Source: Polymorphum gilvum SL003B-26A1
GTDB taxonomy: Bacteria > Pseudomonadota > Alphaproteobacteria > Rhizobiales > Stappiaceae
DNA: 64,000 bases
Assembly (NCBI RefSeq): GCF_000192745.1
Contig: NC_015259.1
Location: 2,619,001-2,683,000, forward strand
Direction: 5' to 3'
Within the stretch, counting starts at the first letter, position 1; every line of letters starts with the position of its first letter. Below, piece by piece: positions 50,549 through 60,061 of the stretch. The notes under the pieces were generated by a model. It did not search any database. It was not told where the DNA came from and was given only the letters and a program-made list of their open reading frames with translations. The position numbers and the translations under genes are program-made.

Positions 50549-52408
50549 TCAGTGACCCGCCACCATCATCGTGCCGCCTTTCGGCAGACGCAGACGGTCG
50601 ACGAAGTCCTGCATCTCCTGGCTGGGCGCCGGGGTCACCAGCGACACCACGTAGGTGACGACGAAGGCGACCGGGACGCCGAACACGCCGGCGGAGATCG
50701 ACGCCACGCCGAACCACGAGATCTCGTCGCCGGTGCCCTTGACGAAGTCGAAGCCGTACACGTTGCCGATCAGGTAGTACATGGTCGTGGCGAAGCCGGC
50801 GGCCATGCCGAGGATGCCCCCGAGCGTGGTCGTACGCTTCCACCAGACGCCCATCACCAGCGGCGCGAACAGGCCGGCCGCGGCGATCGAGAACGCCCAA
50901 GCCACCATCGACAGGATGTCCGACGGCTTGGTGCGCGCCAGGAACGCGGCGGCGAGCGCCACGACGACGAGCAGGATCTTCGCAACCATCAGACGGCGCT
51001 TGGCGTCGGCCTTGGGGTCGATCATCTTGTAGTAGACGTCGTGCGACAGGGCGTTGGCGATGGCGAGCAGCAGGCCGTCCGCGGTCGACAGCGCCGCGGC
51101 GAAACCGCCCGCGCCGACGAGGCCCACGACCCAGATCGGCATGCCGGCGATCGACGGGGTCGACAGCACGATCATGTCGTTGTTGAGCCGCAGTTCGTTG
51201 TACGGGAAGCCGCCCGTCAGTCCCTTCGCCTCGCAGGCCGCCTGGATGGCGGCGAGCGTCTCGGCCTTGACGCCGCAGATCGTCACCAGCTGGTGGCCGG
51301 CGATCGAACCCCAGTCCAGCATCCACTGCGGGATCGCAGAGAAGGCAAGCTGGTAGCTGGTGTCGGCGCCGGAGGCGACGAACAGACCCATCAGGTTGAA
51401 CTTCGAGAACGCGGCATAGGCCGGCGCCGTGAAGTACAGCAGGAAGATGAAGAACAGCGACCAGCCGACCGACTTGCGCGCCTCACGAACCGTCGGGGTC
51501 GTGAAGAAGCGCATCAGGATGTGCGGCAGCGATGCGGTGCCGACCATCAGGCAGAAGATCAGGAAGAAGTAGTCGCGCGGCGAGTAGGTGGTGAACGGCT
51601 GGACGTGGCTCTTGGCGACGTTCAGCAGTCTTTCGTACTCGGCGATCTGGCTCAGCGCGCCGCCGTAGGTCAACTGCGGGATCGGAATGCCGAACTGCAC
51701 GGTCGACATCCAGATCGCCGGCAGCAGGTAGGCGACGATCAGAACGATGTACTGCGCCACCTGCGTCCAGGTCACCGCCTTCATGCCGCCGAGCATCGAG
51801 CACACCAGGATGCCCGCCAGACCCGCGAACACCGCCCATTCGAAGGCAATGCCGAGGAACTGCGAGGCGATGATGCCCGAGGCATAGACCTGCGCGGTAA
51901 TATAGGTGAAGGAGCAGCAGAACAGCACGACGATACCGACCAGACGCGCGGCATTGCCGCTGTAGCGGGTGCCGAGGAAGTCGGGCACCGTGTAGGCGCC
52001 GAACTTGCGCAGGTACGGGGCGAGCAGCACCGCCACCAGCACGTAACCGCCGGTCCAGCCGAGCACGAAGGCGAGGCCGTCGTAGCCGAGCACGAACAGC
52101 GTGCCGGCCATGCCGACGAAGCTTGCACCGGACATCCAGTCCGCGCCGGTCGCCATGCCGTTGTAGACGGCTGGAACCGAGCGTCCCGCGACGTAGTATT
52201 CCGACACCTGGGCCGTGCGCGACATGATGCCGATGAAGGCATAGATGCCGATCGTCGCGGCCATGTAGGCCCACAGGATGAAGCGATCGGGAATGCCCAG
52301 CATGGACAGGATCGCCATGAGGACGACGAAGCCGGCAAAGCCTCCGACATAAATGCCGTAGATCTTGCCGAGGTTGTCGGTGAAATCACCTTTCATAGAC
52401 AAAGCCAT
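50549..52408 (-). CDS. Sodium:solute symporter, acetate (ActP/VC2705) subfamily
   Basis: 619-residue symporter of the SSS family with about 13-15 membrane segments. 'YYVAGRSVPAVYNGMATGADWMSGASFVGMAG' (key 'GATGADWMSGASF'-like region), 'GGMKAVTWTQVAQY' and 'GGFAAALSTADGLLLAIANALSHDVYY' fit the acetate-type branch. A long insert (about residues 390-440, Cys-containing) lies between helices. It pairs with the DUF4212 small subunit encoded 13 bases upstream. Ribosome site ggggag. Confidence 0.9.
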   Translation of the reverse strand: MALSMKGDFTDNLGKIYGIYVGGFAGFVVLMAILSMLGIPDRFILWAYMAATIGIYAFIGIMSRTAQVSEYYVAGRSVPAVYNGMATGADWMSGASFVGMAGTLFVLGYDGLAFVLGWTGGYVLVAVLLAPYLRKFGAYTVPDFLGTRYSGNAARLVGIVVLFCCSFTYITAQVYASGIIASQFLGIAFEWAVFAGLAGILVCSMLGGMKAVTWTQVAQYIVLIVAYLLPAIWMSTVQFGIPIPQLTYGGALSQIAEYERLLNVAKSHVQPFTTYSPRDYFFLIFCLMVGTASLPHILMRFFTTPTVREARKSVGWSLFFIFLLYFTAPAYAAFSKFNLMGLFVASGADTSYQLAFSAIPQWMLDWGSIAGHQLVTICGVKAETLAAIQAACEAKGLTGGFPYNELRLNNDMIVLSTPSIAGMPIWVVGLVGAGGFAAALSTADGLLLAIANALSHDVYYKMIDPKADAKRRLMVAKILLVVVALAAAFLARTKPSDILSMVAWAFSIAAAGLFAPLVMGVWWKRTTTLGGILGMAAGFATTMYYLIGNVYGFDFVKGTGDEISWFGVASISAGVFGVPVAFVVTYVVSLVTPAPSQEMQDFVDRLRLPKGGTMMVAGH

Positions 52409-52421
52409 TGGTGGTCTCCCC

Positions 52422-52688
52422 TCAGTCCTCGGCCACGCCGAATTCCTCGTCGATCGCGTTCTGCCGGTGCGAGAACCAGAAGATCAGGATCACGAAGATG
52501 ATGAGCGAGCCCTGCGCGGCCATGTAGAAGCCGAGCGGGAAGCCCAGGATGACGACGTTGTTCAACGCCGAAACGAAAAAGTGGATGAAGAAGCTGAAGA
52601 TCGCCCAGACCGCGAGCGTGACCCACATGAGGTTCCGCGTCTTGGTCCAGTGCGCCTCTGCCACTTCGGGTGGCAATTTGTCAGTCAA
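52422..52688 (-). CDS. DUF4212 small subunit of the sodium symporter
   Basis: 88 residues, two membrane helices (about 20-42 and 50-72), 'NLMWVTLAVWAIFSFFIHF' and 'LGFPLGFYMAAQGSLI' typical of the small protein always found before VC2705-type symporters. First gene of the operon, 256 bases from the divergent regulatory-like operon. Confidence 0.9.
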   Translation of the reverse strand: MTDKLPPEVAEAHWTKTRNLMWVTLAVWAIFSFFIHFFVSALNNVVILGFPLGFYMAAQGSLIIFVILIFWFSHRQNAIDEEFGVAED

Positions 52689-52789
52689 GATCGATCCTCC
52701 CGATGCTGAATTCAGGGAGGCGAAAGCGCCCGCGACGCATCACCCTCCCATTCCCCCGAACAGCAAACCATGCTCATGCTGCAACACGG

Positions 52790-52806
52790 AAAAACGGGCC
52801 GTTTTT
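52790..52806. promoter_or_regulatory. Perfect palindrome in the symporter promoter region
   Basis: AAAAACGG-G-CCGTTTTT, exact 8-base arms. It lies 102 bases upstream of the small-subunit start. It ends in T-runs on both strands, so it could be an operator or a bidirectional attenuator. Confidence 0.5.
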
Positions 52807-52882
52807 GCAGGTGCGAGATTCATGGATACTGCTTCGAAGGGATACTTGCGCAGCGGGAATATTCTGTCAAATGTAGACAAGG

Positions 52883-52899
52883 GTCTTTATCCTAAAGAC
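52883..52899. promoter_or_regulatory. Palindrome before the exonuclease-nucleotidyltransferase operon
   Basis: GTCTTTA-TCC-TAAAGAC, exact 7-base arms, 45 bases before the TTG start at 52945. Operator-like; no regulator gene is adjacent. Confidence 0.5.
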
Positions 52900-52944
52900 T
52901 AATTTCGAATTCCGGGGACCAAACCCCGACCGGGAGGCTGTTTC

Positions 52945-53571
52945 TTGCTCGACCTGATTGGAACGCTGCTGCCGAAACGGCGCACGTCGGACTGGCCGTC
53001 GGCCGTGGAGGCAATCCGCGCCGGCGCCGCCTTCCTGGCGCAGGGCGCCAGCTATTCGTACCTGCGCGCCCGCACCCTGCTCGCCGGCCCGAAGCTGTTT
53101 CAGGACCCCGATTTCGGCTTTGCGTTGCAGATCTGCAAGTGGGAGGCCTTCGCCATCGCCGTGCAGGACCTGATCCTGATCCTGGAGGCGGACCTGCGCC
53201 CGGCGCTGCCCGCCGATCCGGCGGCCCGCGCCCGCGGCCTTGCCGCGCTCTACCGCGAGGTGCTGGCCAGCGAGACAGTGCCCGAGCATCGCGCCGACAC
53301 GGGTTGGGACGACGTCATCACCGCCTTCGACGAGCGGCTGGCCGTCTACATGGACAAGCCGCCGCTGAAGCCGGATGCGATCTCCATCGCCACCGCACTG
53401 GCCATCCTGGAGCACGCCCCGATCGAGGACAGCGTGCGCGAGGCCGACAAGATGATGGTGGTCAACAACGTCGCCTTCCGCTTCATCGACTACCAGGCGG
53501 CGCTGCGCAAGCGGATCGACCTCGACGCCTTCGCCCGCGACCTCACGAAGCGGATGGAGGGTGAGCGGTGA
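52945..53571 (+). CDS. Uncharacterised helical protein linked to the symporter
   Basis: 208 residues, predicted mostly helical, soluble. TTG start at 52945, seven bases after gggagg; no better start exists. 'AIRAGAAFLAQGASYSYLRARTLLAGPKLF' (key 'ASYSYLRART') and 'FRFIDYQAALRKRID' are the most conserved-looking parts. It overlaps the next gene (GTGA) and so is translated with the exonuclease-CBS-nucleotidyltransferase protein. I know this type only as a companion of acetate-type symporters; no function is established. Confidence 0.72.
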   Translation: MLDLIGTLLPKRRTSDWPSAVEAIRAGAAFLAQGASYSYLRARTLLAGPKLFQDPDFGFALQICKWEAFAIAVQDLILILEADLRPALPADPAARARGLAALYREVLASETVPEHRADTGWDDVITAFDERLAVYMDKPPLKPDAISIATALAILEHAPIEDSVREADKMMVVNNVAFRFIDYQAALRKRIDLDAFARDLTKRMEGER

Positions 53572-55727
53572 GGCGCGGGCCCGTCGCCGGCACCAGTGCC
53601 GCGGCGCCGCTGATCGCGCTTGACGTCGTCGTCCTCGACACCGAGACGACCGGCCTCGACGTGCGCCACGACCGCATCGTCCAGATCGGCGCGGTGCGCA
53701 TGCACGGCGCGGAGATCGACGAAACCGCGGTGTTCGAGGTCACCGTCGACCCGGGCATCCCGATTCCCGAGGTGGCGAGCCGCATCCACGGCCTCGCCGA
53801 CGCCGACGTCGCCGGCAAGCCCGGCCTGGCGGCGGTGATGCCGGATCTGGTCGCCTTCATCGGCGATGCAGTGGTCGTCGGCCATTCGATCCATTTCGAC
53901 ATGGCGGTGCTGCGCCACGAAGCGGAGCGCCACGGCTTCGTCTGGAAAGAGCCGCGCGCGCTCGACGTGGCGCTGATGGCCGCCGGGCTCGACCGGGAAC
54001 TGGTCGACACCTCGCTCGACAGCCTCGCCCTCGGCCTCGGGGTGACGATCACCGGCCGCCACACGGCGCTCGGCGACGCGCTTGCCACCGCCCGGGTCTA
54101 TGCCGCGCTGCAGCCGAAGCTGCTCGTCGGCGGCGTGCGCACGCTGGGCGAGACAGAAACGCTGTGCCGGCGCGCGACCGGGCTGATCGCCCGCCAGGAG
54201 GACGCCGGCTGGTTCGCCCGGCCGAGCGAGCGGCCCGACTTCGCCCTCGCCGTGCTGCGCACCGGCAGCCAGCGGGCGATCGACAGCTACCTCTACCGCC
54301 AGCGCCTCGTCGACGTTATGAGCAGCCCGCCGATCGCGATCGGTGCCGACGCGACCCTGCACGAGGCGACCCGGCTGATGGCCGCCCGCGGCATCGGCTG
54401 CGTGATCGTCGACGGCACCGGCGGCGCGCCGGGCATCGTGACCGAGCGCGACGTGCTGGCGGTGATGGCCGACAAGGGACCCGAGGCCAGCGGCGTGATC
54501 GTGCGCGACATCATGAGCGCACCGGTGATCACGGCCCCGGCCGACACCTATCTCTACCGTGCCCTCGGCCTGATGGCGCGGCGCAACCTGCGCTATCTCG
54601 GCGTCACCGACGCTGGCGGCCGGCTCGCCGGCATCTTCACCCTGCGCACCCTGCTGCGCGAGCGCGCGCTGGCCACGCTGACCGTCGGCGACGAGATCGC
54701 CGAGGCGACCCGCCCGCGCGAGCTGGCCCGGGTGCAGGCCGCCCTGCCCTCGCTCGCCAGCGGCCTGCTCGCCGACGGGCTCGACGCGCGCGCCGTCGCC
54801 GGCATCATCGCCGCCGAGGGCCGCGCCATGACCGCGCGCGCCGCCGAGATCGCGGAAGGCGAACTGGCCAGGGCCGGCTACGGCCCGCCGCCGGCCGACT
54901 ATGCCCTGCTGGTGCTCGGTTCGGGCGGGCGCGGCGAGAGCCTGCTTGCTCCCGACCAGGACAACGCCCTAATCATCGCCGGCGACTATGCCGGCGACCT
55001 CGATTCGCCCGAGGACTGGTTCGTGCGCTTCGCGACCCGCGTCAACGAGATCCTCGACCGCGCCGGCATCCCCTACTGCAAGGGCGGCGTCATGGCGAAG
55101 AACCGGGCCTGGCGCCGGACGCTGCCGGAATGGCTCGACCAGGTCCGTGGCTGGACGCACAAGCCGACGCCGCAGGCCCTGCTCAACGTCGACATCTTCT
55201 ACGACTTCACCCCGGCGCATGTGTCGTCCCAGGCCGGCGCCGAACTCGCCGAGACGCTGCGCACGGAGGCGGTCGAGATCGCCCGCGGCTCGCTGTCGAT
55301 GCTGCGCACCATGGGCGAAAGCGCCGGCTCGCACAGCCCGCCGCTCGGCATGTTCGGCCGCATCCGCAAGGACGACGCCGGCCGGGTCGACCTCAAGGGC
55401 GGCGGCCTGCTGCCGCTCGTCGCCGGCGCGCGGGCGATCGCGCTGCGCCACGGAGTGCTGGCGCTGGCAACGCCCGAGCGCATCCTGCAGGCGTCGCACA
55501 AGGCCGGCCGCTCGCAGGCCGATGCGGAGCTGCTCGCCGACATCCACGGCTTCCTGATGCGGCTGATCCTGACCCAGCAGATCGCCGACATCGAGGCCGG
55601 CGTGAAGCCGAGCAACCGGATCGACGTCAACCGGCTCGGCCACCAGGACCACGACCAGTTGCGCGACGCGCTCGGCCGCATCGAGCTGATCCGCGACATC
55701 CTGCGCGACCTGCTGCAGGGGATCTGA
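53568..55727 (+). CDS. DEDDh exonuclease - CBS pair - DUF294 nucleotidyltransferase fusion
   Basis: 719 residues. (a) 18-185: DnaQ-like exonuclease with all five active-site residues, D24, E26 ('DTETTG'), D111 ('HFD'), H165 and D170. (b) About 245-375: two CBS modules ('DVMSSPPIAIG', 'DIMSAPVITAPADTYLYRA'), which usually bind AMP, ATP or SAM. (c) About 390-570: DUF294 nucleotidyltransferase, GlnD-like, with 'GSGGRGES' (451-458) and DQD (463-465). (d) About 580-715: DUF294 C-terminal helices. GTG start overlapping the upstream gene. Divergent from the symporter, so a nucleotide-sensing controller of acetate uptake is the best guess. Confidence 0.85.
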   Translation: MRRGPVAGTSAAAPLIALDVVVLDTETTGLDVRHDRIVQIGAVRMHGAEIDETAVFEVTVDPGIPIPEVASRIHGLADADVAGKPGLAAVMPDLVAFIGDAVVVGHSIHFDMAVLRHEAERHGFVWKEPRALDVALMAAGLDRELVDTSLDSLALGLGVTITGRHTALGDALATARVYAALQPKLLVGGVRTLGETETLCRRATGLIARQEDAGWFARPSERPDFALAVLRTGSQRAIDSYLYRQRLVDVMSSPPIAIGADATLHEATRLMAARGIGCVIVDGTGGAPGIVTERDVLAVMADKGPEASGVIVRDIMSAPVITAPADTYLYRALGLMARRNLRYLGVTDAGGRLAGIFTLRTLLRERALATLTVGDEIAEATRPRELARVQAALPSLASGLLADGLDARAVAGIIAAEGRAMTARAAEIAEGELARAGYGPPPADYALLVLGSGGRGESLLAPDQDNALIIAGDYAGDLDSPEDWFVRFATRVNEILDRAGIPYCKGGVMAKNRAWRRTLPEWLDQVRGWTHKPTPQALLNVDIFYDFTPAHVSSQAGAELAETLRTEAVEIARGSLSMLRTMGESAGSHSPPLGMFGRIRKDDAGRVDLKGGGLLPLVAGARAIALRHGVLALATPERILQASHKAGRSQADAELLADIHGFLMRLILTQQIADIEAGVKPSNRIDVNRLGHQDHDQLRDALGRIELIRDILRDLLQGI

Positions 55728-55741
55728 CGGGACCGCCGGCC

Positions 55742-56677
55742 TCAGGCGAAGGGATCGGCGGCGAGCGCGGCCAGGGCGGCGCGGTATTCCGCGGCCAGCC
55801 GCCGGCACAGATCGCCGGCCGCCGGCACGTCGGCGATGGTGCCAGTGCCGTGGCCGGCCGACCAGATGGTCTTCCACACCTTCGCCTCGCTGGCCATGTC
55901 GAGGGCCCCGGCATGGGCGAGGTTGTCCGGATCAAGGCCGGCGCGCTCGAGGCTCGGGCGCAGGAAGTTGGCGTTCACGCCGCTGATCGCCGGCGTGTAG
56001 AGGATGTCGGCGGCGCTCGCGTCGAGGATCATCTGCTTGTAGTCGTCGACGATCGTCGCCTCCTTGGTGGCCAGGAAGCGCGTGCCCATGTAGGCGAGGT
56101 CGGCGCCCATGGCGCGCGCGGCGAGGATCTGCGCACCGGTGTTGATGGCGCCGGCAAGCACCAGCGTGCCGTCGTAGAAGGCGCGGATCTCGGCGGCGAG
56201 CGCGAACGGGCTCAGCGTGCCGGCATGCCCGCCCGCCCCCGCGCAGACGGCGATGATGCCGTCGACCCCGGCCTCGGCCGCCTTGCGCGCGTGGCGGGCG
56301 TTAATGACGTCGTGGAACACCAGCCCGCCGTAGGAATGGACCGCCTCGATGACGTCCCTGACGGCGCCGAGCGAGGTGATCACCAGCGGCACCTTCTGCT
56401 CCACCGTCACCTGAAGATCCGCCTCCAACCTCTTGTTCGACTTGTGGACAATCAGGTTGACGCCATAGGGCGCCGCCGCGCCGTCCGCCAGCCTTGCCTC
56501 GATCTCGCCGAGCCAGTCGCGATAGCCCTCGGAGCTGCGCTGGTTGAGCGCGGGAAAGGTCCCGACGACACCCGCCCGGCAGGTCTCGACCACCAGGTCG
56601 GGCCCGGAGGCGAGGAACATCGGCGAGGCGATGGCCGGCACCTGCAAGCGGCCCTGGAACGACTTCGGCATGCCCAT
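55742..56677 (-). CDS. Nitronate monooxygenase (2-nitropropane dioxygenase family)
   Basis: 311-residue FMN-dependent TIM-barrel enzyme: 'PMFLASGPDLVVETCRAGVVGTFPALN' opening (key 'GVVGTFPALNQRS'), 'AVCAGAGGHAGTLSPFAL' phosphate loop and 'YMGTRFLATKEA'. Family members oxidise alkyl nitronates, and some are enoyl-reductase-like. Last gene of the minus-strand acyl-CoA operon, convergent with the exonuclease fusion; it may detoxify 3-nitropropionate-like compounds. Confidence 0.85.
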   Translation of the reverse strand: MGMPKSFQGRLQVPAIASPMFLASGPDLVVETCRAGVVGTFPALNQRSSEGYRDWLGEIEARLADGAAAPYGVNLIVHKSNKRLEADLQVTVEQKVPLVITSLGAVRDVIEAVHSYGGLVFHDVINARHARKAAEAGVDGIIAVCAGAGGHAGTLSPFALAAEIRAFYDGTLVLAGAINTGAQILAARAMGADLAYMGTRFLATKEATIVDDYKQMILDASAADILYTPAISGVNANFLRPSLERAGLDPDNLAHAGALDMASEAKVWKTIWSAGHGTGTIADVPAAGDLCRRLAAEYRAALAALAADPFA

Positions 56678-56725
56678 CAGCGGTCTCCTCGGTTTCGGCG
56701 GATCCGGTTACCCGCCCTGTTGGTA

Positions 56726-57868
56726 TCAGATCGCCCCGGACGCCGTCAGCGCGGCGATGCGCGCGGCGTCGAGGCCCCAGTCGGCGAGCACGGCCAGCGT
56801 GTCGGCGCCGGGTTGCGGCGGCGGCGCCGGCCGGTCCGGCACGGTGCGGCTGAAGCGCGGCGCGGGCGCCGGCTGCGGCACGCCGGCGACCGTCACATAG
56901 GTGCCGCGCGCGGCGTTGTGCGGATGCGCCATCGCCTCGTCCCAGTCGAGCACCGGCGCCACGCAGGCGTCGCTGCCGGCAAACAGCGCCGCCCAGTGGT
57001 CGCGCGGCTCTTGCGCGAACACCGCCGCGAGCCGCTGCCGAAACTCGGGCCAGCGCGCCGGGTCGTTCTGCGGCTCGAAGGCGGCCGGGTCGAGCCCGAG
57101 CATGTCCAGGAACAGGCGGTAGAACTTCGGCTCGATGGCGCCGACGGCGAGGTAGCGGCCGTCCTTGCAGGCATAGGTGCCGTAGAAATGCGCCGCGCCG
57201 TCGAGCAAGTTGGCCTCGCGCGCGTTCGACCAGCCGCCGCCGGCCTTGAAGCCGGACATCATGGCGCCGAGCAGCGCCGCGCCGTCGGTCATCGCCGCGT
57301 CGATCACCTGGCCCTGGCCCGAGCGCGCCGTCTCCAGCAGCGCGCAGACCATGCCGAAGGCGAGCAGCAGCCCGCCGCCGCCGAAGTCGCCGACCAGGTT
57401 GAGCGGCACCGCCGGCGGGCGGTCCTTCGGGCCGATGGCGTGCAGGACGCCGGCAAGCGCGATGTAGGTGATGTCGTGGCCGGCAGTCGGCGCCAGCGGT
57501 CCGTCCTGGCCCCAGCCGGTCATGCGGCCGTAGACGAGGCGCGGGTTGCAGGCGAGACAGACGTCCGGGCCGAGCCCGAGGCGTTCCATGACGCCCGGCC
57601 GGAAGCCCTCGACAAGGCCGTCGGCCTTTTCCACCAGGTCGAGCAGCGCCTCGCGCGCGCCCGCCACCTTGAGGTCGATGGCGAGCGAGCGGCGTCCGCG
57701 CGCCAGCACGTCGAACTCGGTGTCGATCAGCGGCACCGCTGGGCGGGCGCCCTTGGCATGCACGCGCACCACCTCCGCCCCCATGTCGGAAAGCATCATG
57801 GCGCAGAACGGCGCCGGCCCGAGGCCGACCATCTCGATCAGACGCAGCCCGGTCAGCGGCCCGCTCAT
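56726..57868 (-). CDS. CaiB/BaiF CoA-transferase (alpha-methylacyl-CoA racemase-like)
   Basis: 380 residues. '[26 protein letters not shown]' and '[28 protein letters not shown]' (key '[14 protein letters not shown]') match alpha-methylacyl-CoA racemase rather than the classic CoA-transferases. In a beta-oxidation operon it would epimerise 2-methylacyl-CoA so that chain degradation can continue. It overlaps the enoyl-CoA hydratase gene by four bases. Confidence 0.87.
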   Translation of the reverse strand: MSGPLTGLRLIEMVGLGPAPFCAMMLSDMGAEVVRVHAKGARPAVPLIDTEFDVLARGRRSLAIDLKVAGAREALLDLVEKADGLVEGFRPGVMERLGLGPDVCLACNPRLVYGRMTGWGQDGPLAPTAGHDITYIALAGVLHAIGPKDRPPAVPLNLVGDFGGGGLLLAFGMVCALLETARSGQGQVIDAAMTDGAALLGAMMSGFKAGGGWSNAREANLLDGAAHFYGTYACKDGRYLAVGAIEPKFYRLFLDMLGLDPAAFEPQNDPARWPEFRQRLAAVFAQEPRDHWAALFAGSDACVAPVLDWDEAMAHPHNAARGTYVTVAGVPQPAPAPRFSRTVPDRPAPPPQPGADTLAVLADWGLDAARIAALTASGAI

Positions 57869-58671
57869 CGGCCCTTGAACTCCGGCGCCCGCTTGGCGAG
57901 GAAGGCCGCGACGCCCTCGCGGAAGTCGTCGGTCGCGGTCATCGCCACGAAGGACGCGCGCTCGGCCTCCAGATGAGCGGCGAGCGGACGATCGCAGGCG
58001 GCGTCGACCAGGCTGCGATAGGCGCCGAACGCCCGCGTCGGCCCGCGCGCGACCTTGGCCGCGATCTCCGCCACCGTCGCCTCGAAATCCTCCGGCGCCA
58101 CCACCGTGCTGACGATGCCGGCCGCGCAGGCGGCCTCGGCGTCGAGGGTCTGCGACAGCAGCATCAGTTCCATCGCCCTGGCCCGGCCGACCTTGCGCGG
58201 CAGGAACCAGGTCGCGCCGCAGTCCGGCGAGGTGCCGATGCGGTCGTAGGCGACGACGAAGCGGGCGCCCTCCTCCGCCACCACCAGGTCGGCGGCGAGC
58301 GCCAGGCTGAGGCCGGCGCCGGCGGCGACGCCGCGCACGGCGGCGATCACCGGCGCGGGGCCGGCGCGCAGCGCCAGCAGTGCGGGATGCAGCGCGTCGA
58401 GGATGTCATGGACGACGCCGGCGGAGCTTCCGGGATCGGCGCCGAAGGCAGAGATGTCGCCGCCGGCGACGAAGGCGCGCCCCGCCCCGGTCAGCACGAT
58501 GCAGCGCACGTCGTCGCGCGCCGTGACCGCGCGCACGGCATCGAGGAACGCCCAGGCGGTCGGACCGTCGACGGCGTTGAGCAGCTTCGGCCGGTTGAGC
58601 GTGATCGTCGCGATGCCGCTGTCCGCCTCGACCCGGGTCAGGACCAGGTCGTCGTTGCGCTCGCCGTTCAT
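57865..58671 (-). CDS. Enoyl-CoA hydratase/isomerase
   Basis: 268-residue crotonase-fold enzyme: '[15 protein letters not shown]' oxyanion strand, '[20 protein letters not shown]' and '[22 protein letters not shown]' (second block; Asp/Glu positions suggest PaaG-like isomerase or hydratase). The 'FKGR' C-terminus is typical. Overlaps both neighbours in the operon. Confidence 0.9.
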   Translation of the reverse strand: MNGERNDDLVLTRVEADSGIATITLNRPKLLNAVDGPTAWAFLDAVRAVTARDDVRCIVLTGAGRAFVAGGDISAFGADPGSSAGVVHDILDALHPALLALRAGPAPVIAAVRGVAAGAGLSLALAADLVVAEEGARFVVAYDRIGTSPDCGATWFLPRKVGRARAMELMLLSQTLDAEAACAAGIVSTVVAPEDFEATVAEIAAKVARGPTRAFGAYRSLVDAACDRPLAAHLEAERASFVAMTATDDFREGVAAFLAKRAPEFKGR

Positions 58672-60050
58672 GCCGCCGCCTCCCCCGGGCTGTGGAAGCT
58701 GCCGCCGCTGCGCGCCAGCGCGGCCAGCCGCTCCGGCACGTCCTGGCCTTCGCCGGTGGCGTCGAGCACCATGGCGGCCGCGCCGATGCGGTCGATCAGG
58801 GTGAGCGGGCCGCCGGTCCAGGCCGGATAGCCGGCGACGTCGATGGCATGGACGTCGGCCTCGTCGGCATCCCCAACAAGCCCGGCGTCGAGCGCGGCAA
58901 CGGCGGCAAGCGCGACGGCGCGCAGCAGGCGCTCGCCGGTCGGGCGCAGCGTGGCGCGGTCGGTCCCGCGCGCCGGCGCCGCTTCGACCGTTTCGAACGG
59001 CCCGGCGGCGAAGCCTGCGACGAGGGCCGCATTCTGCACGAAGGCAGGGCTCAGCCCGCCGCCGACCAGCCGCTGAGCCTCCCGCACGAAGGCCGCGCGC
59101 AGCGCGGCGGCATAGGCGCCGCCCGGATCGGCCTTGCCGCGTCCGGTCTTGGCCAGCCGCTGGCGGGCGAAGAACAGCGTGCGGATCATCGCCTGGGCAA
59201 CGTCGCCGTGGACCAGATGGCCGAAATAATGCCGCTCGATCTTCAGCGCCTTGTCGGTCGGCAGGCGGATGCCCTCGTAGACGCAGGACAGGATCGCCTT
59301 CAGCGCCGGATAGTTGCCGCGCCCGCGCGCATGCGCCTGGGCGTTGGCGACCAGGAACGTGTCGCCGACCGCAGTCGAGTTGGCCGCCGGTCCCGGCAGC
59401 GCGAAGCCCTTCTGGTCCCAGCGGGCGATCGAAGGCACGCGGCCCTCCTTCAGCGCGCGCCTGGCCGCCGCGACCAGGTCGTCCGGCTCGACCACCTCGT
59501 CGAGGAAGCCGGCCTTGAGGGCCTCCTCGGCCGACACGCCCTTGCCTTCCAGCAACAGCGGCAGCGCATAGGCGACGCCGGTCAGGCGCGGCAGGCGCTG
59601 GGTGCCGCCGCCGCCGGGCAGCAGCCCGAGCTTGACCTCCGGCAGGCCGAAGACCGCCTTGTCGTTCCGCGCCGCGATCCGGTAGTGGCAGGCGAGCATC
59701 AGTTCCAGCCCGCCGCCGAGCGCCGTGCCGCTGGCCGCCGCGACCACCGGCTTGCCGCAGGTCTCGAGCGCGCGGAAGCCCTCGGACAGGCGGCCGATCA
59801 TGTCGGCGGCCGTCTTGGGCGAGGTGCCGGGACCGACGAAATCGGCCATGATGGCGAGATCCGCGCCGGCGATGAAGCTCGACTTGCCGGAGGCGAAGAC
59901 GATGCCGGTGACGGCCGGATCGCCGGCGAGCCGGGCGATCTCGGCGCGCAGCGCGTCGGCGAGCGGCCAGTCGATGACGTTCATCGACCGGCCGGGCATG
60001 TCGATAGTGACGAGCGCGATGCCGTCCTGGTCGATGTCGGTTGTCAGCAT
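58668..60050 (-). CDS. FadB/FadJ-like protein lacking the NAD-binding domain
   Basis: 460 residues; normal FadB/J proteins have about 700. Residues 1-200 are an enoyl-CoA hydratase domain with both catalytic Glu (E115 in 'GGGLEL', E138 in 'LPEVKLG'). The linker to about 300 ('[17 protein letters not shown]') is as in FadJ. Then, where the Rossmann domain (GxGxxG) should begin, the protein jumps to the C-terminal dehydrogenase helices ('[23 protein letters not shown]', '[23 protein letters not shown]', '[14 protein letters not shown]'). It should hydrate enoyl-CoA but cannot oxidise the product. The short-chain dehydrogenase two genes upstream could do so. Confidence 0.85.
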   Translation of the reverse strand: MLTTDIDQDGIALVTIDMPGRSMNVIDWPLADALRAEIARLAGDPAVTGIVFASGKSSFIAGADLAIMADFVGPGTSPKTAADMIGRLSEGFRALETCGKPVVAAASGTALGGGLELMLACHYRIAARNDKAVFGLPEVKLGLLPGGGGTQRLPRLTGVAYALPLLLEGKGVSAEEALKAGFLDEVVEPDDLVAAARRALKEGRVPSIARWDQKGFALPGPAANSTAVGDTFLVANAQAHARGRGNYPALKAILSCVYEGIRLPTDKALKIERHYFGHLVHGDVAQAMIRTLFFARQRLAKTGRGKADPGGAYAAALRAAFVREAQRLVGGGLSPAFVQNAALVAGFAAGPFETVEAAPARGTDRATLRPTGERLLRAVALAAVAALDAGLVGDADEADVHAIDVAGYPAWTGGPLTLIDRIGAAAMVLDATGEGQDVPERLAALARSGGSFHSPGEAAA

Positions 60051-60061
60051 GGCGCTCCTCC

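Noticed and set aside
54164-57976. A 1270-codon open frame through the nucleotidyltransferase and into the convergent operon
   Set aside because: Arg/Pro/Gly-rich translation with no motif, crossing the ends of three well supported genes. A frame artefact of GC-rich DNA.
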